A DNA stretch of 64,000 nt from Pseudomonas syringae (GTDB lineage Bacteria > Pseudomonadota > Gammaproteobacteria > Pseudomonadales > Pseudomonadaceae). Shown here one piece after another: positions 38,580 through 47,902 of this stretch. Where the stretch lies: assembly GCF_000737245.1 (NCBI RefSeq), contig NZ_JPQU01000040.1, positions 1-64,000 of the forward strand. The letters run 5' to 3'. Position 1 is the first letter of the stretch, and each line of letters opens with the position of its first letter. The notes under the pieces were generated by a model. It was not told the DNA's origin and did no database searches. It was given only the letters and a program-made list of their open reading frames with translations. The translations under genes and the position numbers were made by a program.

Positions 38580-39869
38580 ATGGCTGACAATAAAGCGCAG
38601 TTGATCATCGAGGGCGCAGCCCCCGTCGAGCTGCCCATTCTGACCGGCACCGTAGGTCCCGACGTCATCGACGTACGCGGCCTGACAGCCACCGGCCGCT
38701 TCACATTCGACCCAGGCTTCATGTCGACCGCGTCTTGCGAGTCGAAGATCACCTACATTGACGGTGACAACGGGATCCTGCTGCATCGCGGCTATCCGAT
38801 CGAGCAATTGGCCGAGCAGTCGGACTATCTCGAAACCTGCTACCTGCTGCTCAACGGTGAACTGCCAACCGCTGAACAGAAAGCCCAGTTCGTGGTTGTG
38901 GTCAAGAACCACACAATGGTTCACGAACAGCTGAAGACTTTCTTCAACGGCTTCCGCCGTGACGCTCACCCGATGGCGGTGATGTGCGGCGTAGTCGGAG
39001 CCTTGTCGGCGTTTTATCACGACTCCCTGGATATCAATAATCCTCAGCATCGTGAAATCTCGGCCATTCGCCTCGTGGCGAAGATGCCGACCCTGGCAGC
39101 AATGGTCTACAAGTACTCCATGGGCCAGCCTATGATGTACCCGCGTAACGACCTGAGCTATGCCGAGAACTTCCTGCACATGATGTTCAACACGCCGTGC
39201 GAGATCAAACCGATCAGCCCGGTTCTGGCCAAGGCGATGGACAAGATCTTCATCTTGCACGCCGACCATGAACAGAACGCATCGACCTCCACCGTTCGAA
39301 TGGCTGGCTCCTCAGGTGCCAATCCATTCGCGTGCATCGCTGCCGGTATCGCTGCACTATGGGGCCCTGCTCACGGCGGCGCGAACGAAGCTGTATTGTC
39401 CATGCTTGATGAAATCGGCGATGTCTCGAACATCGACAAATTCATCGCCAAGGCCAAGGACAAGAACGACCCATTCAAGCTGATGGGCTTCGGTCACCGG
39501 GTCTACAAGAACCGCGACCCACGCGCCACCGTGATGAAGCAGACCTGCGATGAAGTACTCAAGGAACTGGGCATCACCAATGACCCGCAACTTGAACTGG
39601 CCATGCGACTCGAAGAGATCGCACTGACCGATCCGTACTTCATCGAGCGCTCGCTGTACCCGAACGTCGACTTCTATTCGGGTATCATCCTCAAGGCTAT
39701 CGGTATTCCGACCAGCATGTTCACCGTGATCTTCGCCCTGGCGCGGACTGTCGGCTGGATTTCCCACTGGAAAGAAATGCTGTCCAGCCCGTACAAGATT
39801 GGCCGCCCACGCCAGCTGTACACTGGCTACGTAGCACGCGACATCGTGCCACTGGAAGATCGCAAGTAG
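38580..39869 (+). CDS. gltA: Citrate synthase
   Basis: A 429-residue type II hexameric-type citrate synthase, entering acetyl-CoA into the TCA cycle. The active-site histidines are in the [15 protein letters not shown] region and in [25 protein letters not shown] precedes the latter, and the catalytic aspartate lies in the NVDFYSG region. Ribosome binding site AGGAGG is seven bases before the ATG. A strong terminator follows. Confidence 0.98.
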   Translation: MADNKAQLIIEGAAPVELPILTGTVGPDVIDVRGLTATGRFTFDPGFMSTASCESKITYIDGDNGILLHRGYPIEQLAEQSDYLETCYLLLNGELPTAEQKAQFVVVVKNHTMVHEQLKTFFNGFRRDAHPMAVMCGVVGALSAFYHDSLDINNPQHREISAIRLVAKMPTLAAMVYKYSMGQPMMYPRNDLSYAENFLHMMFNTPCEIKPISPVLAKAMDKIFILHADHEQNASTSTVRMAGSSGANPFACIAAGIAALWGPAHGGANEAVLSMLDEIGDVSNIDKFIAKAKDKNDPFKLMGFGHRVYKNRDPRATVMKQTCDEVLKELGITNDPQLELAMRLEEIALTDPYFIERSLYPNVDFYSGIILKAIGIPTSMFTVIFALARTVGWISHWKEMLSSPYKIGRPRQLYTGYVARDIVPLEDRK

Positions 39870-39883
39870 GTTTCACGCTACAA

Positions 39884-39916
39884 ACAAAAAGGGCTGCCAT
39901 TGGCAGCCCTTTTTTG
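39884..39916 (+). terminator. Rho-independent terminator of gltA
   Basis: AAAAAGGGCTGCCA and TGGCAGCCCTTTTTT form a stem directly followed by the T-tract, about 15 bases after the stop. Confidence 0.93.
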
Positions 39917-39973
39917 TGTCGATGACATGGCACTTCGAATGAATATATCTGCGTGACACAACCAGCGGGCGCT

Positions 39974-40061
39974 CTGCAGGAGGGCACGAGCACCGCTAGG
40001 CCGCGATAGCGGTGTATCAGAAAGGCCGCCATCGTGGCCTCGCGGTGCTGAGCGCCTACAG
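39974..40061. repeat. Inverted repeat, 'gagcaccgcgag' family
   Basis: The arms 'ctgcaggagggcacgagcac' and 'gcggtgctgagcgcctacag' surround an inner pair gcgatagcgg/ccatcgtggc. It is the second member of the family seen at 13838 and 49569. Confidence 0.78.
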
Positions 40062-40092
40062 GAAATTTATTCCGCCCCCACTACGCCAGCGT

Positions 40093-40698
40093 TTACTTCT
40101 CAGCCTTTTCCTTCAACGCTTTCAAAGTATTGAACGGCGCATCAACCACGAATTTATTCGCCAGCCAGGAAGGCACGCTACCACCAGGCTCGGTATGCAC
40201 CTGGTAAGTTACCTGAGTCTTGCCTGCCCCCTGCGGAACGAACTTCCAATAGCCGTCGACCTGCGCTACCCGAACAAAACCCTTTTCTTCAGGGATGTAT
40301 TTGGGTTGCCCTTCCAACTTGCGCGTCAGGCTGCCGTCCGAGCCTTCCTGAGTGGTGACCAGCAGTACCGAATCACGGGGCGTCACCGGCCATGGCGTAT
40401 TGAATTGGGTGTAGGTCCATACCTTCCCGCCCTCATTCTTGAGCAGTTTCTGCGACTTGCACTCGTGAATCCACGCACAGGCACCCGCGACGTCCTCCTG
40501 AAGGGCACGCAGCTTGCCAAGACTGGCGTTGATCACCGTTTCCCCACGGTAGGCCTTGTACTTGGAGCCCGCCACTTCACTCAACGAAACCTTTATTCCG
40601 CCCTCCTCCTTCGCCACCTGCCAGTCTTCGGCGTGAGCAGCGGCGGAAATGAATACCGCCAACCCACAGATAACAGCCATCGAATGCAACGAACTCAT
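40093..40698 (-). CDS. START domain (StAR-related) exported protein
   Basis: A 201-residue protein. A signal peptide (MSSLHSMAVICGLAVFISAAAHA, cleavage before EDW) is followed by a START/SRPBCC hydrophobic-pocket domain: KEEGGIKVSLSEVAGSKYKAYRGE, WIHECKSQKLL, YTQFNTPWPVTPRDSVLLV and LANKFVVDAPFNTLKALKEKAEK. It probably binds a lipid or other hydrophobic molecule in the periplasm; the ligand is unknown. It stands alone on the minus strand. Confidence 0.85.
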   Translation of the reverse strand: MSSLHSMAVICGLAVFISAAAHAEDWQVAKEEGGIKVSLSEVAGSKYKAYRGETVINASLGKLRALQEDVAGACAWIHECKSQKLLKNEGGKVWTYTQFNTPWPVTPRDSVLLVTTQEGSDGSLTRKLEGQPKYIPEEKGFVRVAQVDGYWKFVPQGAGKTQVTYQVHTEPGGSVPSWLANKFVVDAPFNTLKALKEKAEK

Positions 40699-40755
40699 TG
40701 TTTTATTCCTTATTGTTTAAAGTCCCGGCGAATCAATTCGGTCACACGAGAAAGA

Positions 40756-41013
40756 TCATGCAACTGCCGTAGCGACCTCCCACCAGGTAATCAGGCGTAT
40801 CGCATCAGCCTGATCGACACCGCAGACATCCGGCTCAGCCTTGAACTGGCTGCACACTGGCGGCCGCTCAGGCTTGCCGAACAGCGCGCACAGTGATTCG
40901 ACTGAAAGATGCACGCAACGTTCGCCAGCGGGCTTGCCGTGGGGCATACCAGGGATTGGAGACGTAATGGAAGGCGCGATGCAGCAAGCACCACAACTCG
41001 AGCGGCAGTCCAT
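40756..41013 (-). CDS. YkgJ family cysteine-cluster protein
   Basis: An 85-residue protein with CRSSCGACCIAPSI at the N-terminus, ERCVHL in the middle, then PPVCSQF and DVCGV. The cysteine spacing fits the YkgJ/UPF0153 family, thought to bind zinc or an iron-sulfur cluster. The ATG at 41013 (MDCRSSCGACC) is chosen over a GTG three codons upstream because AAGGGTG is better spaced. Function unknown. Confidence 0.85.
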   Translation of the reverse strand: MDCRSSCGACCIAPSITSPIPGMPHGKPAGERCVHLSVESLCALFGKPERPPVCSQFKAEPDVCGVDQADAIRLITWWEVATAVA

Positions 41014-41085
41014 GACCAGCACCCTTGGAAGCGAATTGAGGAGGAGATGATAACGGCTGAAACAACCGTTTGAAATGCTTTGTCG

Positions 41086-41724
41086 CTATTGCTTGAACTT
41101 GAAGTCCAGCGCCGCGCCTTCCACATCTCGCCGATTGTCGTTGCGCATCTGCAGCTGCATCTCGTTGCTCAGCAGGCGACCATTCAGCTCAAAAGGCCCT
41201 TGGCCTGAAGAATCGTCCTTGCCACCGAACATCTGCGGCAGGATCGGCTTGCGAGCCGAAGACCGGGTATTGCCCTTGGACTTTTTCTCTCTGACCACCT
41301 CTTGGGCAAGCTCTGGAGGCAGGCTCAGGTCCAGCTTGGCGTTGTTCAAACTGGTTTCCTTCACAACTTTTTTGCTGGCGGCCACGGATTTCTTTGCTGC
41401 AGCTTCCCGCTTGGTATCTGCTGCAGACTTCGGGACTGCCTTCGCCTGAGCCCTCGCGGACGCCGCAGACTTTGCGGCAGCAGCTTCGCCCCCGGCAGTC
41501 ACCGGCACCACAGACACATTGGGCGAAAGGTCATGCACCGGGGGCTTGGCAGGCTCTACAGCTGCGCTCTTGGCCTCGGCCGGTGGCGGAGCAGCAATCG
41601 GTGCCTGCGCCTTGATTTGCGGGGCATCTGCAGCCACCTGAGGCTTCGGCGCAGGCGGATCCTGAGCATCACAGGCACTCAGCAGAACGACTAGCAACAA
41701 TCCAACGCAACGATGAGCTTTCAT
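41086..41724 (-). CDS. Ala/Pro/Lys-rich lipoprotein
   Basis: A 212-residue lipoprotein with lipobox LLSAC at about residue 18. The mature protein begins with a low-complexity Ala/Pro/Lys region (about residues 20-120), which probably spans the periplasm or peptidoglycan. A conserved C-terminal block follows: LDLSLPPELAQEVV...KPILPQMFGGKD...FELNGRLLSNEMQLQMRNDNRRDVEGAALDFKFKQ. Homologues in Pseudomonas are sometimes mis-labelled 'translation initiation factor 2' because of the Ala/Lys-rich segment. Two other in-frame ATGs lie 2 and 5 codons upstream. Function unknown. Confidence 0.75.
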   Translation of the reverse strand: MKAHRCVGLLLVVLLSACDAQDPPAPKPQVAADAPQIKAQAPIAAPPPAEAKSAAVEPAKPPVHDLSPNVSVVPVTAGGEAAAAKSAASARAQAKAVPKSAADTKREAAAKKSVAASKKVVKETSLNNAKLDLSLPPELAQEVVREKKSKGNTRSSARKPILPQMFGGKDDSSGQGPFELNGRLLSNEMQLQMRNDNRRDVEGAALDFKFKQ

Positions 41725-41849
41725 GGACATAGAGGACAAAGGCAGAAAACCCTATGCTGGCCTGTTGAGAGCATTCTGACAAGGCGATAGCGCCAACCCT
41801 CTGATAATTGGCACTATTGGCAGCACCTCTGATTGTGCGCAGCCACGAA

Positions 41850-43289
41850 TCAGTAGCTGACAACCGCCTCCTGACACAGTTGCTTGGCGAGCATTCCCAA
41901 TGTCATGAGCGCTCTCTCCGCCTCGCGATTCCAAGGGATGCCACAGTTCAGGCGAATGCAATGATTGAACTGTTCTGTATTGCTGAAAATCAGACCTGGC
42001 GCGATGCTAATGCCCTGCTCTAGAGCACGAATGTGTAGATCCTGAGTGTTTACCCGCCCAGGCAAACTGACCCACAGAATAAACCCGCCCAAAGGGCGAC
42101 TCATCTGCGTGCCCTCCGGGAAAAACTGTTGCACGGCCAGCTGAAAGGCACTGAGATTCTTCCGATACTCCAGGCGAATGAAACGCAAATGTCGGTCATA
42201 GCCGCCATTTTCCAGATACGCAGCCACTCCCATCTGGGTAACACTGCACGCCGAATGAGTGCTGAACGTCTGCAAACGCTGGATCTCCGCCTGATACTTG
42301 CCCGCAATCATCCAGCCAATACGCACACCCGGGGAAAGGGTTTTGGAAAAACTCGAGCAATATATGACCCTGCCCAAACGATCAAACGCCTTCAGGGCCT
42401 TGGTTCGACCCTGTTCAAACATCAGCTCGCCATAGATATCGTCTTCAACAATCTGAATATCAAAATCCGAGGCCAGGCGCAGCAGATGCTTCTGCCGATC
42501 TTCGGGAATTGTGCCGCCCAAAGGGTTGCTGAGCCGGGAAGTCAGTACCAGCGCCTTGATTGACCACTGATTGGCCGCCAGCTGGAGGGCTTCGAGGCTT
42601 ATCCCTGTCGCCGGATCACTGGGAATCTCGATGACCTTGAGCCCCAACAAGTCGGCCAGTTGTAATAGCCCGTAGTAAGCCGGGGACTCGGCGGCAATCA
42701 GATCCCCAGGGCGAGTCAGCACCCTGAGCGACATCTGCAACGCATCGACACAGCCGTGAGTGATGACGATTTCGGACGGATCAACCACGACCCCCGCATC
42801 GCGCATGCGAATGGCCACTTGGCGGCGCAGCGGCTCAAAACCCGGGCTGAACATGTAGCTGAACGCCCGCGGGCTATGGAAGCGCGTGACCTTGGCGATC
42901 TGCTGGTGCAAGGCGCGCACCGGCAAATAGTCAACATGCGGCACGGCGGCACCCAACGGGAATACGCCATCACGACGGGATTCGACCAATACTTGCTGAA
43001 TGATGCTGCTGCGCGTAACCAGGCTAGGCCGCTCAACCCGGGCGATATCAGGGGTCGAGGCAGTCAGCGCGGGCGTCTGGTGTACGTAGTAACCAGACTG
43101 TGGCCGGGCACGAATAAGCCCTTGATCTTCAAGATTGGCGTAAGCCTGCAAGACAGTGGCATGGCTGACATTGAGCTGCGAACTCATCTTGCGCACTGAG
43201 GGCACACGCTCACCCGGCTGATAAACGCCGCGACGAATATCTTCAGCCAGCTGCTGAGCAATTTTTTGATAAAGAAGAAGATTGGTCAT
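41850..43289 (-). CDS. MocR-type transcriptional regulator (GntR helix-turn-helix fused to aminotransferase-like domain)
   Basis: A 479-residue PLP-dependent regulator. The N-terminal GntR winged helix (YQKIAQQLAEDIRRGVYQPGERVPSVRKMSSQLNVSHATVLQAYANLEDQGLI) joins an aminotransferase class I/II fold. The PLP lysine lies in YCSSFSKTLSPGVRIGWMIAG, and the PLP-phosphate region has ITHGCVDALQMSLRVLTRPGD. Such proteins usually activate an adjacent biosynthetic or catabolic gene in response to PLP or an amine. No obvious target lies next door, so the regulon is unknown. The ATG at 43289 follows GAGG. Confidence 0.88.
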   Translation of the reverse strand: MTNLLLYQKIAQQLAEDIRRGVYQPGERVPSVRKMSSQLNVSHATVLQAYANLEDQGLIRARPQSGYYVHQTPALTASTPDIARVERPSLVTRSSIIQQVLVESRRDGVFPLGAAVPHVDYLPVRALHQQIAKVTRFHSPRAFSYMFSPGFEPLRRQVAIRMRDAGVVVDPSEIVITHGCVDALQMSLRVLTRPGDLIAAESPAYYGLLQLADLLGLKVIEIPSDPATGISLEALQLAANQWSIKALVLTSRLSNPLGGTIPEDRQKHLLRLASDFDIQIVEDDIYGELMFEQGRTKALKAFDRLGRVIYCSSFSKTLSPGVRIGWMIAGKYQAEIQRLQTFSTHSACSVTQMGVAAYLENGGYDRHLRFIRLEYRKNLSAFQLAVQQFFPEGTQMSRPLGGFILWVSLPGRVNTQDLHIRALEQGISIAPGLIFSNTEQFNHCIRLNCGIPWNREAERALMTLGMLAKQLCQEAVVSY

Positions 43290-43446
43290 CACGCCGCCTC
43301 GATATTGTCCTGGACCTGTTTTTTATGAATTCGTCACCAGCACAGTTAAGAAGTGTACTGGGACAGTTTCGAGGTGCGCCAGCATAAAGTGCAGCTGAAT
43401 TATTTTTTTAGAGGCCATAACTGCCAAGCCTCAGGCTTTTTTGGCC

Positions 43447-43485
43447 AAAAAAAATCGACATCCAGAATCGATGTCGATTTATTTT
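43447..43485 (-). terminator. Rho-independent terminator after the OmpA-like gene
   Basis: On the minus strand AAATCGACATC, a seven-base loop and GATGTCGATTTTTTTT begin about 10 bases after the stop codon. Confidence 0.92.
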
Positions 43486-43494
43486 CAAACATTC

Positions 43495-44310
43495 TTAACG
43501 ATTCGCGCCCAATTGCCCTTCAGCGTCAGAAAAAACGATTTCCACACGGCGATTTTGAGCACGGCCTCGCCCTGAAGCATTGGCGTCCACTGGAAACTGA
43601 TCGCCATAACCCTGAACCTGGATGCGTTTATCATCGACCCCCAGATCAATCAGGACATCCGCCACTGACTGAGCCCTGTCCTTGGACAGCTGCAGATTCT
43701 CCAGCTTGTCTCCAACGTTGTCCGTGTACCCTTCAATGCGCACTACGCGCTTGGGATTGAGCTGGAGAAACTGGACAACCTTGAGCACCGTGCGGTTGGC
43801 CGAGCTCTTGAGCTCCGTATGACCGGTATCGAACAGCACATCCCCGAGCGTCATCACCAGCCCACGCTCGGTCTGAGTGGTGGCCAGACTGACAATCTGA
43901 TCTTCCAGCCATCGGCCCTGCTGTTGGGCACTGGCCAGCTTGGCTTCGCGCAACGCCAATTGCAGGCGCTGACGCTCCATTTCCATTTTCGCCAGACGCT
44001 CGGTATTTAGCAGCAGATTGCTATGCTCCCGGGCGATCTCGCTGTAGCGACGACTCAGGTATGCATAATGAGCCACGTCGTTACCGGTCCCCAGATAACT
44101 CGACAGACGCTCGGCCTTGCCCAACAGCTCACCCGCCCGGATTACATCCTTGGGCGCGCTGCGCAGGACATCTGTGTCCTCTTTGACCTTCTGAAAATCG
44201 GCACTGGCTTGCTGCAAAGCATGATCGTTACTCTGCTGACCCGCACAGCCATACAGCCCTGCCGAACCCAACAACACGCACACGCCCAGTAAACGCGGAA
44301 GGCGGCTCAT
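43495..44310 (-). CDS. OmpA family lipoprotein
   Basis: A 271-residue envelope protein. The signal peptide ends in LYGCAGQ, a probable lipobox. A central helical region with RQRLQLALREAKLASAQQQ is a likely coiled coil. A C-terminal OmpA peptidoglycan-binding domain carries VRIEGYTDNVGDKLENLQLSKDRAQSVADVLIDLGVDDKRIQVQGYGDQFPV and RGRAQNRRVEIVF. It probably tethers the outer membrane to the cell wall. Its start overlaps the DUF4398 gene by 4 bases, so both are expressed together. Confidence 0.9.
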   Translation of the reverse strand: MSRLPRLLGVCVLLGSAGLYGCAGQQSNDHALQQASADFQKVKEDTDVLRSAPKDVIRAGELLGKAERLSSYLGTGNDVAHYAYLSRRYSEIAREHSNLLLNTERLAKMEMERQRLQLALREAKLASAQQQGRWLEDQIVSLATTQTERGLVMTLGDVLFDTGHTELKSSANRTVLKVVQFLQLNPKRVVRIEGYTDNVGDKLENLQLSKDRAQSVADVLIDLGVDDKRIQVQGYGDQFPVDANASGRGRAQNRRVEIVFSDAEGQLGANR

Positions 44311-44684
44311 TGGCCTTCTCCCAGTTGCTTGCGCAGACGATTGAGACGAGTGTTGAGCTGGCTGATCTGCTCCTCGCTTTTCGCCGTCAGCACTTGAGCT
44401 TCAGCCAGCCGGGCATCTAGCTCGGCCTGCTCAGCCTGCATACGGGCAGCCTTGAAAGACTCACGAGCCATATCAGCCCGGGCCTCAGCGAGCTTTGACT
44501 GTGCGGCTTTCAGCTCAGCCTGGTCATCAGTGGCGCCCACAGCCTTTGCCTGTTCAATAGCCTTTTCGGTGAGCTTCATCTGCTCGATAGGCGCCGGATC
44601 GTTGGCACAGCCGACCAGGGTGGCGAGCACCACGGCGGCAAACAGGGGCCGGGCGTTAAAAAAAGAAGTCGCAAAAGAAATCAC
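44307..44684 (-). CDS. DUF4398 family lipoprotein
   Basis: A 125-residue lipoprotein with lipobox LVGCAN. The mature part is a long helix with heptad character (EKAIEQAKAVGATDDQAELKAAQSKLAEARADMARESFKAARMQAEQAELDARLAEAQV), the DUF4398 signature. The gene starts with GTG; AGGA lies about 11 bases upstream. DUF4398 proteins are regularly paired with OmpA-like partners, as here, and may form a coiled-coil complex with them. Function unknown. Confidence 0.85.
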   Translation of the reverse strand: MISFATSFFNARPLFAAVVLATLVGCANDPAPIEQMKLTEKAIEQAKAVGATDDQAELKAAQSKLAEARADMARESFKAARMQAEQAELDARLAEAQVLTAKSEEQISQLNTRLNRLRKQLGEGQ

Positions 44685-44695
44685 AAAAAATACAT

Positions 44696-44746
44696 TCCTA
44701 CTTGTTTGGGGCGCTAGCGCTCCTACTTGTTTGGGGCGCTAGCGCT
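44696..44746. repeat. Perfect 25-bp tandem duplication
   Basis: The 25-base unit starting cctacttgtttggggcgcta occurs twice without mismatch (44697-44721 and 44722-44746). One copy is the 3' end and stop codon of the substrate-binding protein gene. The other lies in the intergenic gap before the DUF4398 gene. Confidence 0.95.
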
Positions 44747-45565
44747 GATCGGTTGCAGCAGTTGCGCCTTCCAGATGTCCAGATTGCGCTTGACTGCTTC
44801 GTCCGACAGGCCGGAGGCGGCCGATTCTGTCATCTTTTTCGCCAGCTGTCCGCGCAACCAACCATCGTTACAGGCCGAATTAAAGGAAAGGGCCAGATAC
44901 AATCCCGGCCTGTCTACCGGCATCGGCCTGGGGAGCAGATCTTTTGCAAATCCTAGGGTCTGGACCATTGCCGTGCCCGGATACAGGCTGGCGAGCACAT
45001 AATCAACCTCGCCGAGCATCAGCTTCTGGAAAGCTTCGGTCAGATTTGGCAAGCGCTCGACCGTCAATTGCGTTTTGACCTGTGATTCAAATTCCTGGGT
45101 CAGGCGGATTCTTTCGGACGCGGCGCCCTTATGGCCCTGGAGGTCAGCAACGCTGGCAAGCAGCAGCGGCTGAGCCTGGCGAGTCCAGACCATGATTTCA
45201 TTCTGGATGAGCGGCGGATGGATGTAATCCAGCGCCTCAAGTTGCGCCAGACTCAGAGGCGCATCAATCAACATATCCATACGCCCGGTGCGCACTTCGT
45301 CCAGCGCCTGACTACGCTTGCCTGCGTACAGCACTTCGACCTTAACCCCTGACTCAGCCGCGACTTGCTTGATCAAGTCGGCGCTGGCGCCGATCAGATG
45401 CTTGGGGTCCTGCGGATCACGCCATAAGTAAGGAGGCGCATCGGGGCTGCCCGTGACGATCAAGCGCTCGCACTTGCTGGCGGCAAAAGCCAGGTTCGCG
45501 CCAATAAACGGCCCGGCGATGAGCCCAAGACCCAGCGCTGAAAGCAGGCGTTTCAGCTGAAACAT
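44723..45565 (-). CDS. Periplasmic substrate-binding protein (family 3 type)
   Basis: A 280-residue protein with a signal peptide (LGLGLIAGPFIGANLAFA, cleaved before ASKC) and a type 3 solute-binding fold: PPYLWRDPQDPKHLIGASADLIKQVAAESGVKVEVLYAGKRSQALDEVRTGRMDMLIDA. No ABC permease or ATPase gene is adjacent, so it may act as an orphan binding or sensory protein. It precedes the DUF4398 and OmpA genes by 38 bases and is probably in one operon with them. The ligand is unknown. Confidence 0.82.
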   Translation of the reverse strand: MFQLKRLLSALGLGLIAGPFIGANLAFAASKCERLIVTGSPDAPPYLWRDPQDPKHLIGASADLIKQVAAESGVKVEVLYAGKRSQALDEVRTGRMDMLIDAPLSLAQLEALDYIHPPLIQNEIMVWTRQAQPLLLASVADLQGHKGAASERIRLTQEFESQVKTQLTVERLPNLTEAFQKLMLGEVDYVLASLYPGTAMVQTLGFAKDLLPRPMPVDRPGLYLALSFNSACNDGWLRGQLAKKMTESAASGLSDEAVKRNLDIWKAQLLQPISASAPNK

Positions 45566-45597
45566 GGTGTGCCCTTCACGTTCAAATAATGACCAAT

Positions 45598-45676
45598 AAA
45601 AAACCCGTTCGCCCCGGTCGCCTGAACATGCAAAAAACCTGCAATGCTCAGTTCGACCAAACGAACGGGTTTGTTT
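45598..45676 (-). terminator. Terminator after etfA with an unusually long loop
   Basis: On the minus strand AAACCCGTTCG and CGAACGGGTTT pair perfectly across a loop of about 49 bases and are followed by a run of T. The loop holds a smaller stem (gcattgcaggttttttgcat). The long loop is unusual for a simple terminator. Confidence 0.65.
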
Positions 45677-45694
45677 ATAAGCGAAGAGTCTGGA

Positions 45695-46624
45695 TTAAAC
45701 CAGCTTCTCCAGCTCAGGTATTGCTTCAAACAGATCAGCCACCAGACCGTAATCGGCCACCTGGAAGATTGGCGCTTCTTCATCCTTGTTGATCGCGACG
45801 ATCACTTTGGAGTCCTTCATGCCGGCCAGATGCTGAATCGCGCCGGAAATACCGACCGCAATGTACAGCTGTGGAGCGACGATCTTGCCGGTCTGACCGA
45901 CCTGCATATCGTTCGGCACAAAGCCTGCGTCCACGGCGGCACGGGAAGCGCCGACCGCAGCGCCCAGCTTGTCGGCCAGGGCATACAGGTGTTTGAAGTT
46001 GTCGCCGTTCTGCATGCCGCGGCCGCCGGAAACGACGATCTTGGCAGCGGTCAGTTCAGGACGGTCAGACTTGGCCAGCTCTTCACCGACAAAGCTGGAT
46101 TTGCCCGCATCGTGAGCAGCCGAAACGGTTTCAACCGAAGCTGATCCACCTTCAGCAGCAGCCGGATCAAAACCAGTGGCACGCACAGTGATAACTTTGA
46201 CCGAAGCCGAAGACTGCACGGTAGCGATGGCGTTACCGGCGTAGATCGGACGCTTGAAGGTATCAGCCGATTCAACCGAGATGATTTCGGAGATCTGGTC
46301 AACGTCCAGCAGCGCAGCAACGCGCGGCAGGATGTTTTTGCCGTTGGACGTCGCGGCAGCCAGGATGTGGCTGTAACCCGAAGCCAGCTCGACAACCAGC
46401 GGCGCGATGTTTTCCGGCAACTGATGGGCGTAGGCTGCGTTGTCGGCAGCCAGGACTTTGGACACGCCAGCGATTTTTGCGGCAGCGTCAGCCACGGCGC
46501 CAGCGCCCTGACCAGCAACCAGCACATGGACGTCGCCGCCGATTTTGGCAGCAGCAGCAACGGTGTTCAGCGTGGCTGGAGCCAGTGCTGCGTTGTCGTG
46601 TTCAGCGATTACCAAGATAGTCAT
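45695..46624 (-). CDS. etfA: Electron transfer flavoprotein alpha subunit
   Basis: A 309-residue FAD-binding subunit of ETF, which accepts electrons from acyl-CoA dehydrogenases. The C-terminal FAD domain is diagnostic: [98 protein letters not shown]. It follows etfB by two bases. Confidence 0.97.
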   Translation of the reverse strand: MTILVIAEHDNAALAPATLNTVAAAAKIGGDVHVLVAGQGAGAVADAAAKIAGVSKVLAADNAAYAHQLPENIAPLVVELASGYSHILAAATSNGKNILPRVAALLDVDQISEIISVESADTFKRPIYAGNAIATVQSSASVKVITVRATGFDPAAAEGGSASVETVSAAHDAGKSSFVGEELAKSDRPELTAAKIVVSGGRGMQNGDNFKHLYALADKLGAAVGASRAAVDAGFVPNDMQVGQTGKIVAPQLYIAVGISGAIQHLAGMKDSKVIVAINKDEEAPIFQVADYGLVADLFEAIPELEKLV

Positions 46625-46626
46625 AG

Positions 46627-47376
46627 TCAGATTACCTTCGCTTCGTTTTTCAGTTTCTCGACCAGTTCAGCCACCGACTTGACCTTGATGCCCGCGCTGC
46701 GAGCAGCCGGTGCTTCGACCTTGAGGGTCTTGGTCGTGGAAGCGGTGGAAACACCCAAAGCGTCAGGCGTCAGCACTTCAAGCGGCTTTTTCTTGGCTTT
46801 CATGATGTTTGGCAGCGACGCGTAGCGAGGCTCGTTCAAACGCAGGTCGGTGGTGACGATGGCCGGCAGACTCAACGAAACGGTCTGCAGACCGCCGTCG
46901 ATTTCACGGGTCACGGCAACCTTGTCGCCGCTCACTTCAACTTTCGAAGCGAAGGTACCCTGAGCGTAGCCGCTCAGAGCCGCCAGCATCTGGCCAGTCT
47001 GGTTGTTGTCACTGTCGATCGCCTGCTTGCCGAGGATCACCAGCTGTGGCTGTTCCTTCGCTACGACTGCGTTAAGCAACTTGGCCACGGCCAAGGAGTT
47101 CAGCTCATCAGCGGACTCGACGAGGATGGCGCGGTCAGCCCCCAGAGCCAGCGCGGTGCGCAGTTGCTCCTGAGCGTTGGTCGGGCCGATGGAAACGACG
47201 ACGATCTCGGTAGCTACGCCCTTCTCTTTAAGGCGTACAGCTTCTTCCACGGCGATTTCGCAGAAAGGGTTCATCGACATTTTGACGTTAGCGAGATCGA
47301 CGCCGGAGTTGTCCGCTTTGACGCGAACCTTGACGTTGTAGTCGACCACTCGTTTGACAGCTACAAGAACCTTCAT
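46627..47376 (-). CDS. etfB: Electron transfer flavoprotein beta subunit
   Basis: A 249-residue AMP-binding subunit of ETF. The start [28 protein letters not shown] is canonical, supported by AGGA upstream; the frame extends further upstream but that part is leader. The recognition-loop region ([46 protein letters not shown]) is the site that docks on dehydrogenases. It is the first gene of etfBA, divergent from ETF-ubiquinone oxidoreductase. Confidence 0.97.
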   Translation of the reverse strand: MKVLVAVKRVVDYNVKVRVKADNSGVDLANVKMSMNPFCEIAVEEAVRLKEKGVATEIVVVSIGPTNAQEQLRTALALGADRAILVESADELNSLAVAKLLNAVVAKEQPQLVILGKQAIDSDNNQTGQMLAALSGYAQGTFASKVEVSGDKVAVTREIDGGLQTVSLSLPAIVTTDLRLNEPRYASLPNIMKAKKKPLEVLTPDALGVSTASTTKTLKVEAPAARSAGIKVKSVAELVEKLKNEAKVI

Positions 47377-47764
47377 GGATTCCTCGTTTCTCTCCGGTGA
47401 AAAGAAGTCGCCGGGCGGGCCTGGCGATAGGTATACGTCAGCAATTAACAGCACCACCTCTGGAAACAGCCGTATTCGTACAGAACGAACAGTGGACTCG
47501 TTAAACAAGCCACCAAAACCAGGGATGAAGGCCAGAAGCCGTACATCTGGCGCAAACGGGCGTGTAAACTTCGCACCGCAGTATTCGTGACCTGGATTTT
47601 CTGTAGCGCGCTCGTGACGCAGCAGAGGTGCAGTTCAGGCAATGTTAAGCCCACGGCGAGCGCAAAACCGCCCGTATCTTGACCGCAACCTGTTTTGCGG
47701 TCAATACGACAAAACTGCCAGTCATGAGCCGCACCACTAGGATTTATCTGGGTTGCAGCCATTT

Positions 47765-47778
47765 CAAACAAACGTTTG
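47765..47778. promoter_or_regulatory. PsrA-like operator
   Basis: CAAACAAACGTTTG fits the pattern [G/C]AAAC-N(2-4)-GTTT[G/C] reported for PsrA, the fatty-acid-responsive TetR regulator of Pseudomonas. It ends two bases before the -35 box of the ETF-QO promoter. etfAB and ETF-QO have been reported as PsrA targets in P. aeruginosa (from memory). Confidence 0.65.
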
Positions 47779-47780
47779 TA

Positions 47781-47809
47781 TTGGACCTGCCGGGTGGTGT
47801 AGATATAAT
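47781..47809 (+). promoter_or_regulatory. Sigma-70 promoter for ETF-QO
   Basis: TTGGAC (47781-47786), a 17-base spacer and a perfect TATAAT (47804-47809) lie about 95 bases before the start codon. Confidence 0.85.
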
Positions 47810-47902
47810 GCGCCCCATTTGAACGCGCGAGGACAATGTCCCGCACGTCGGTTTGTACGCTGCCTATAAAAAATACTGTGAGCCTTGAGTAGGAGATAGC
47901 CT

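Larger units (their letters stand above)
47377..47902. other. Divergent control region between etfBA and ETF-QO
   Basis: This 526-base region holds no credible gene. Its right end contains a PsrA-like box and a strong promoter for ETF-QO. The etfB-proximal half shows no clear -35/-10 pair. Confidence 0.6.
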
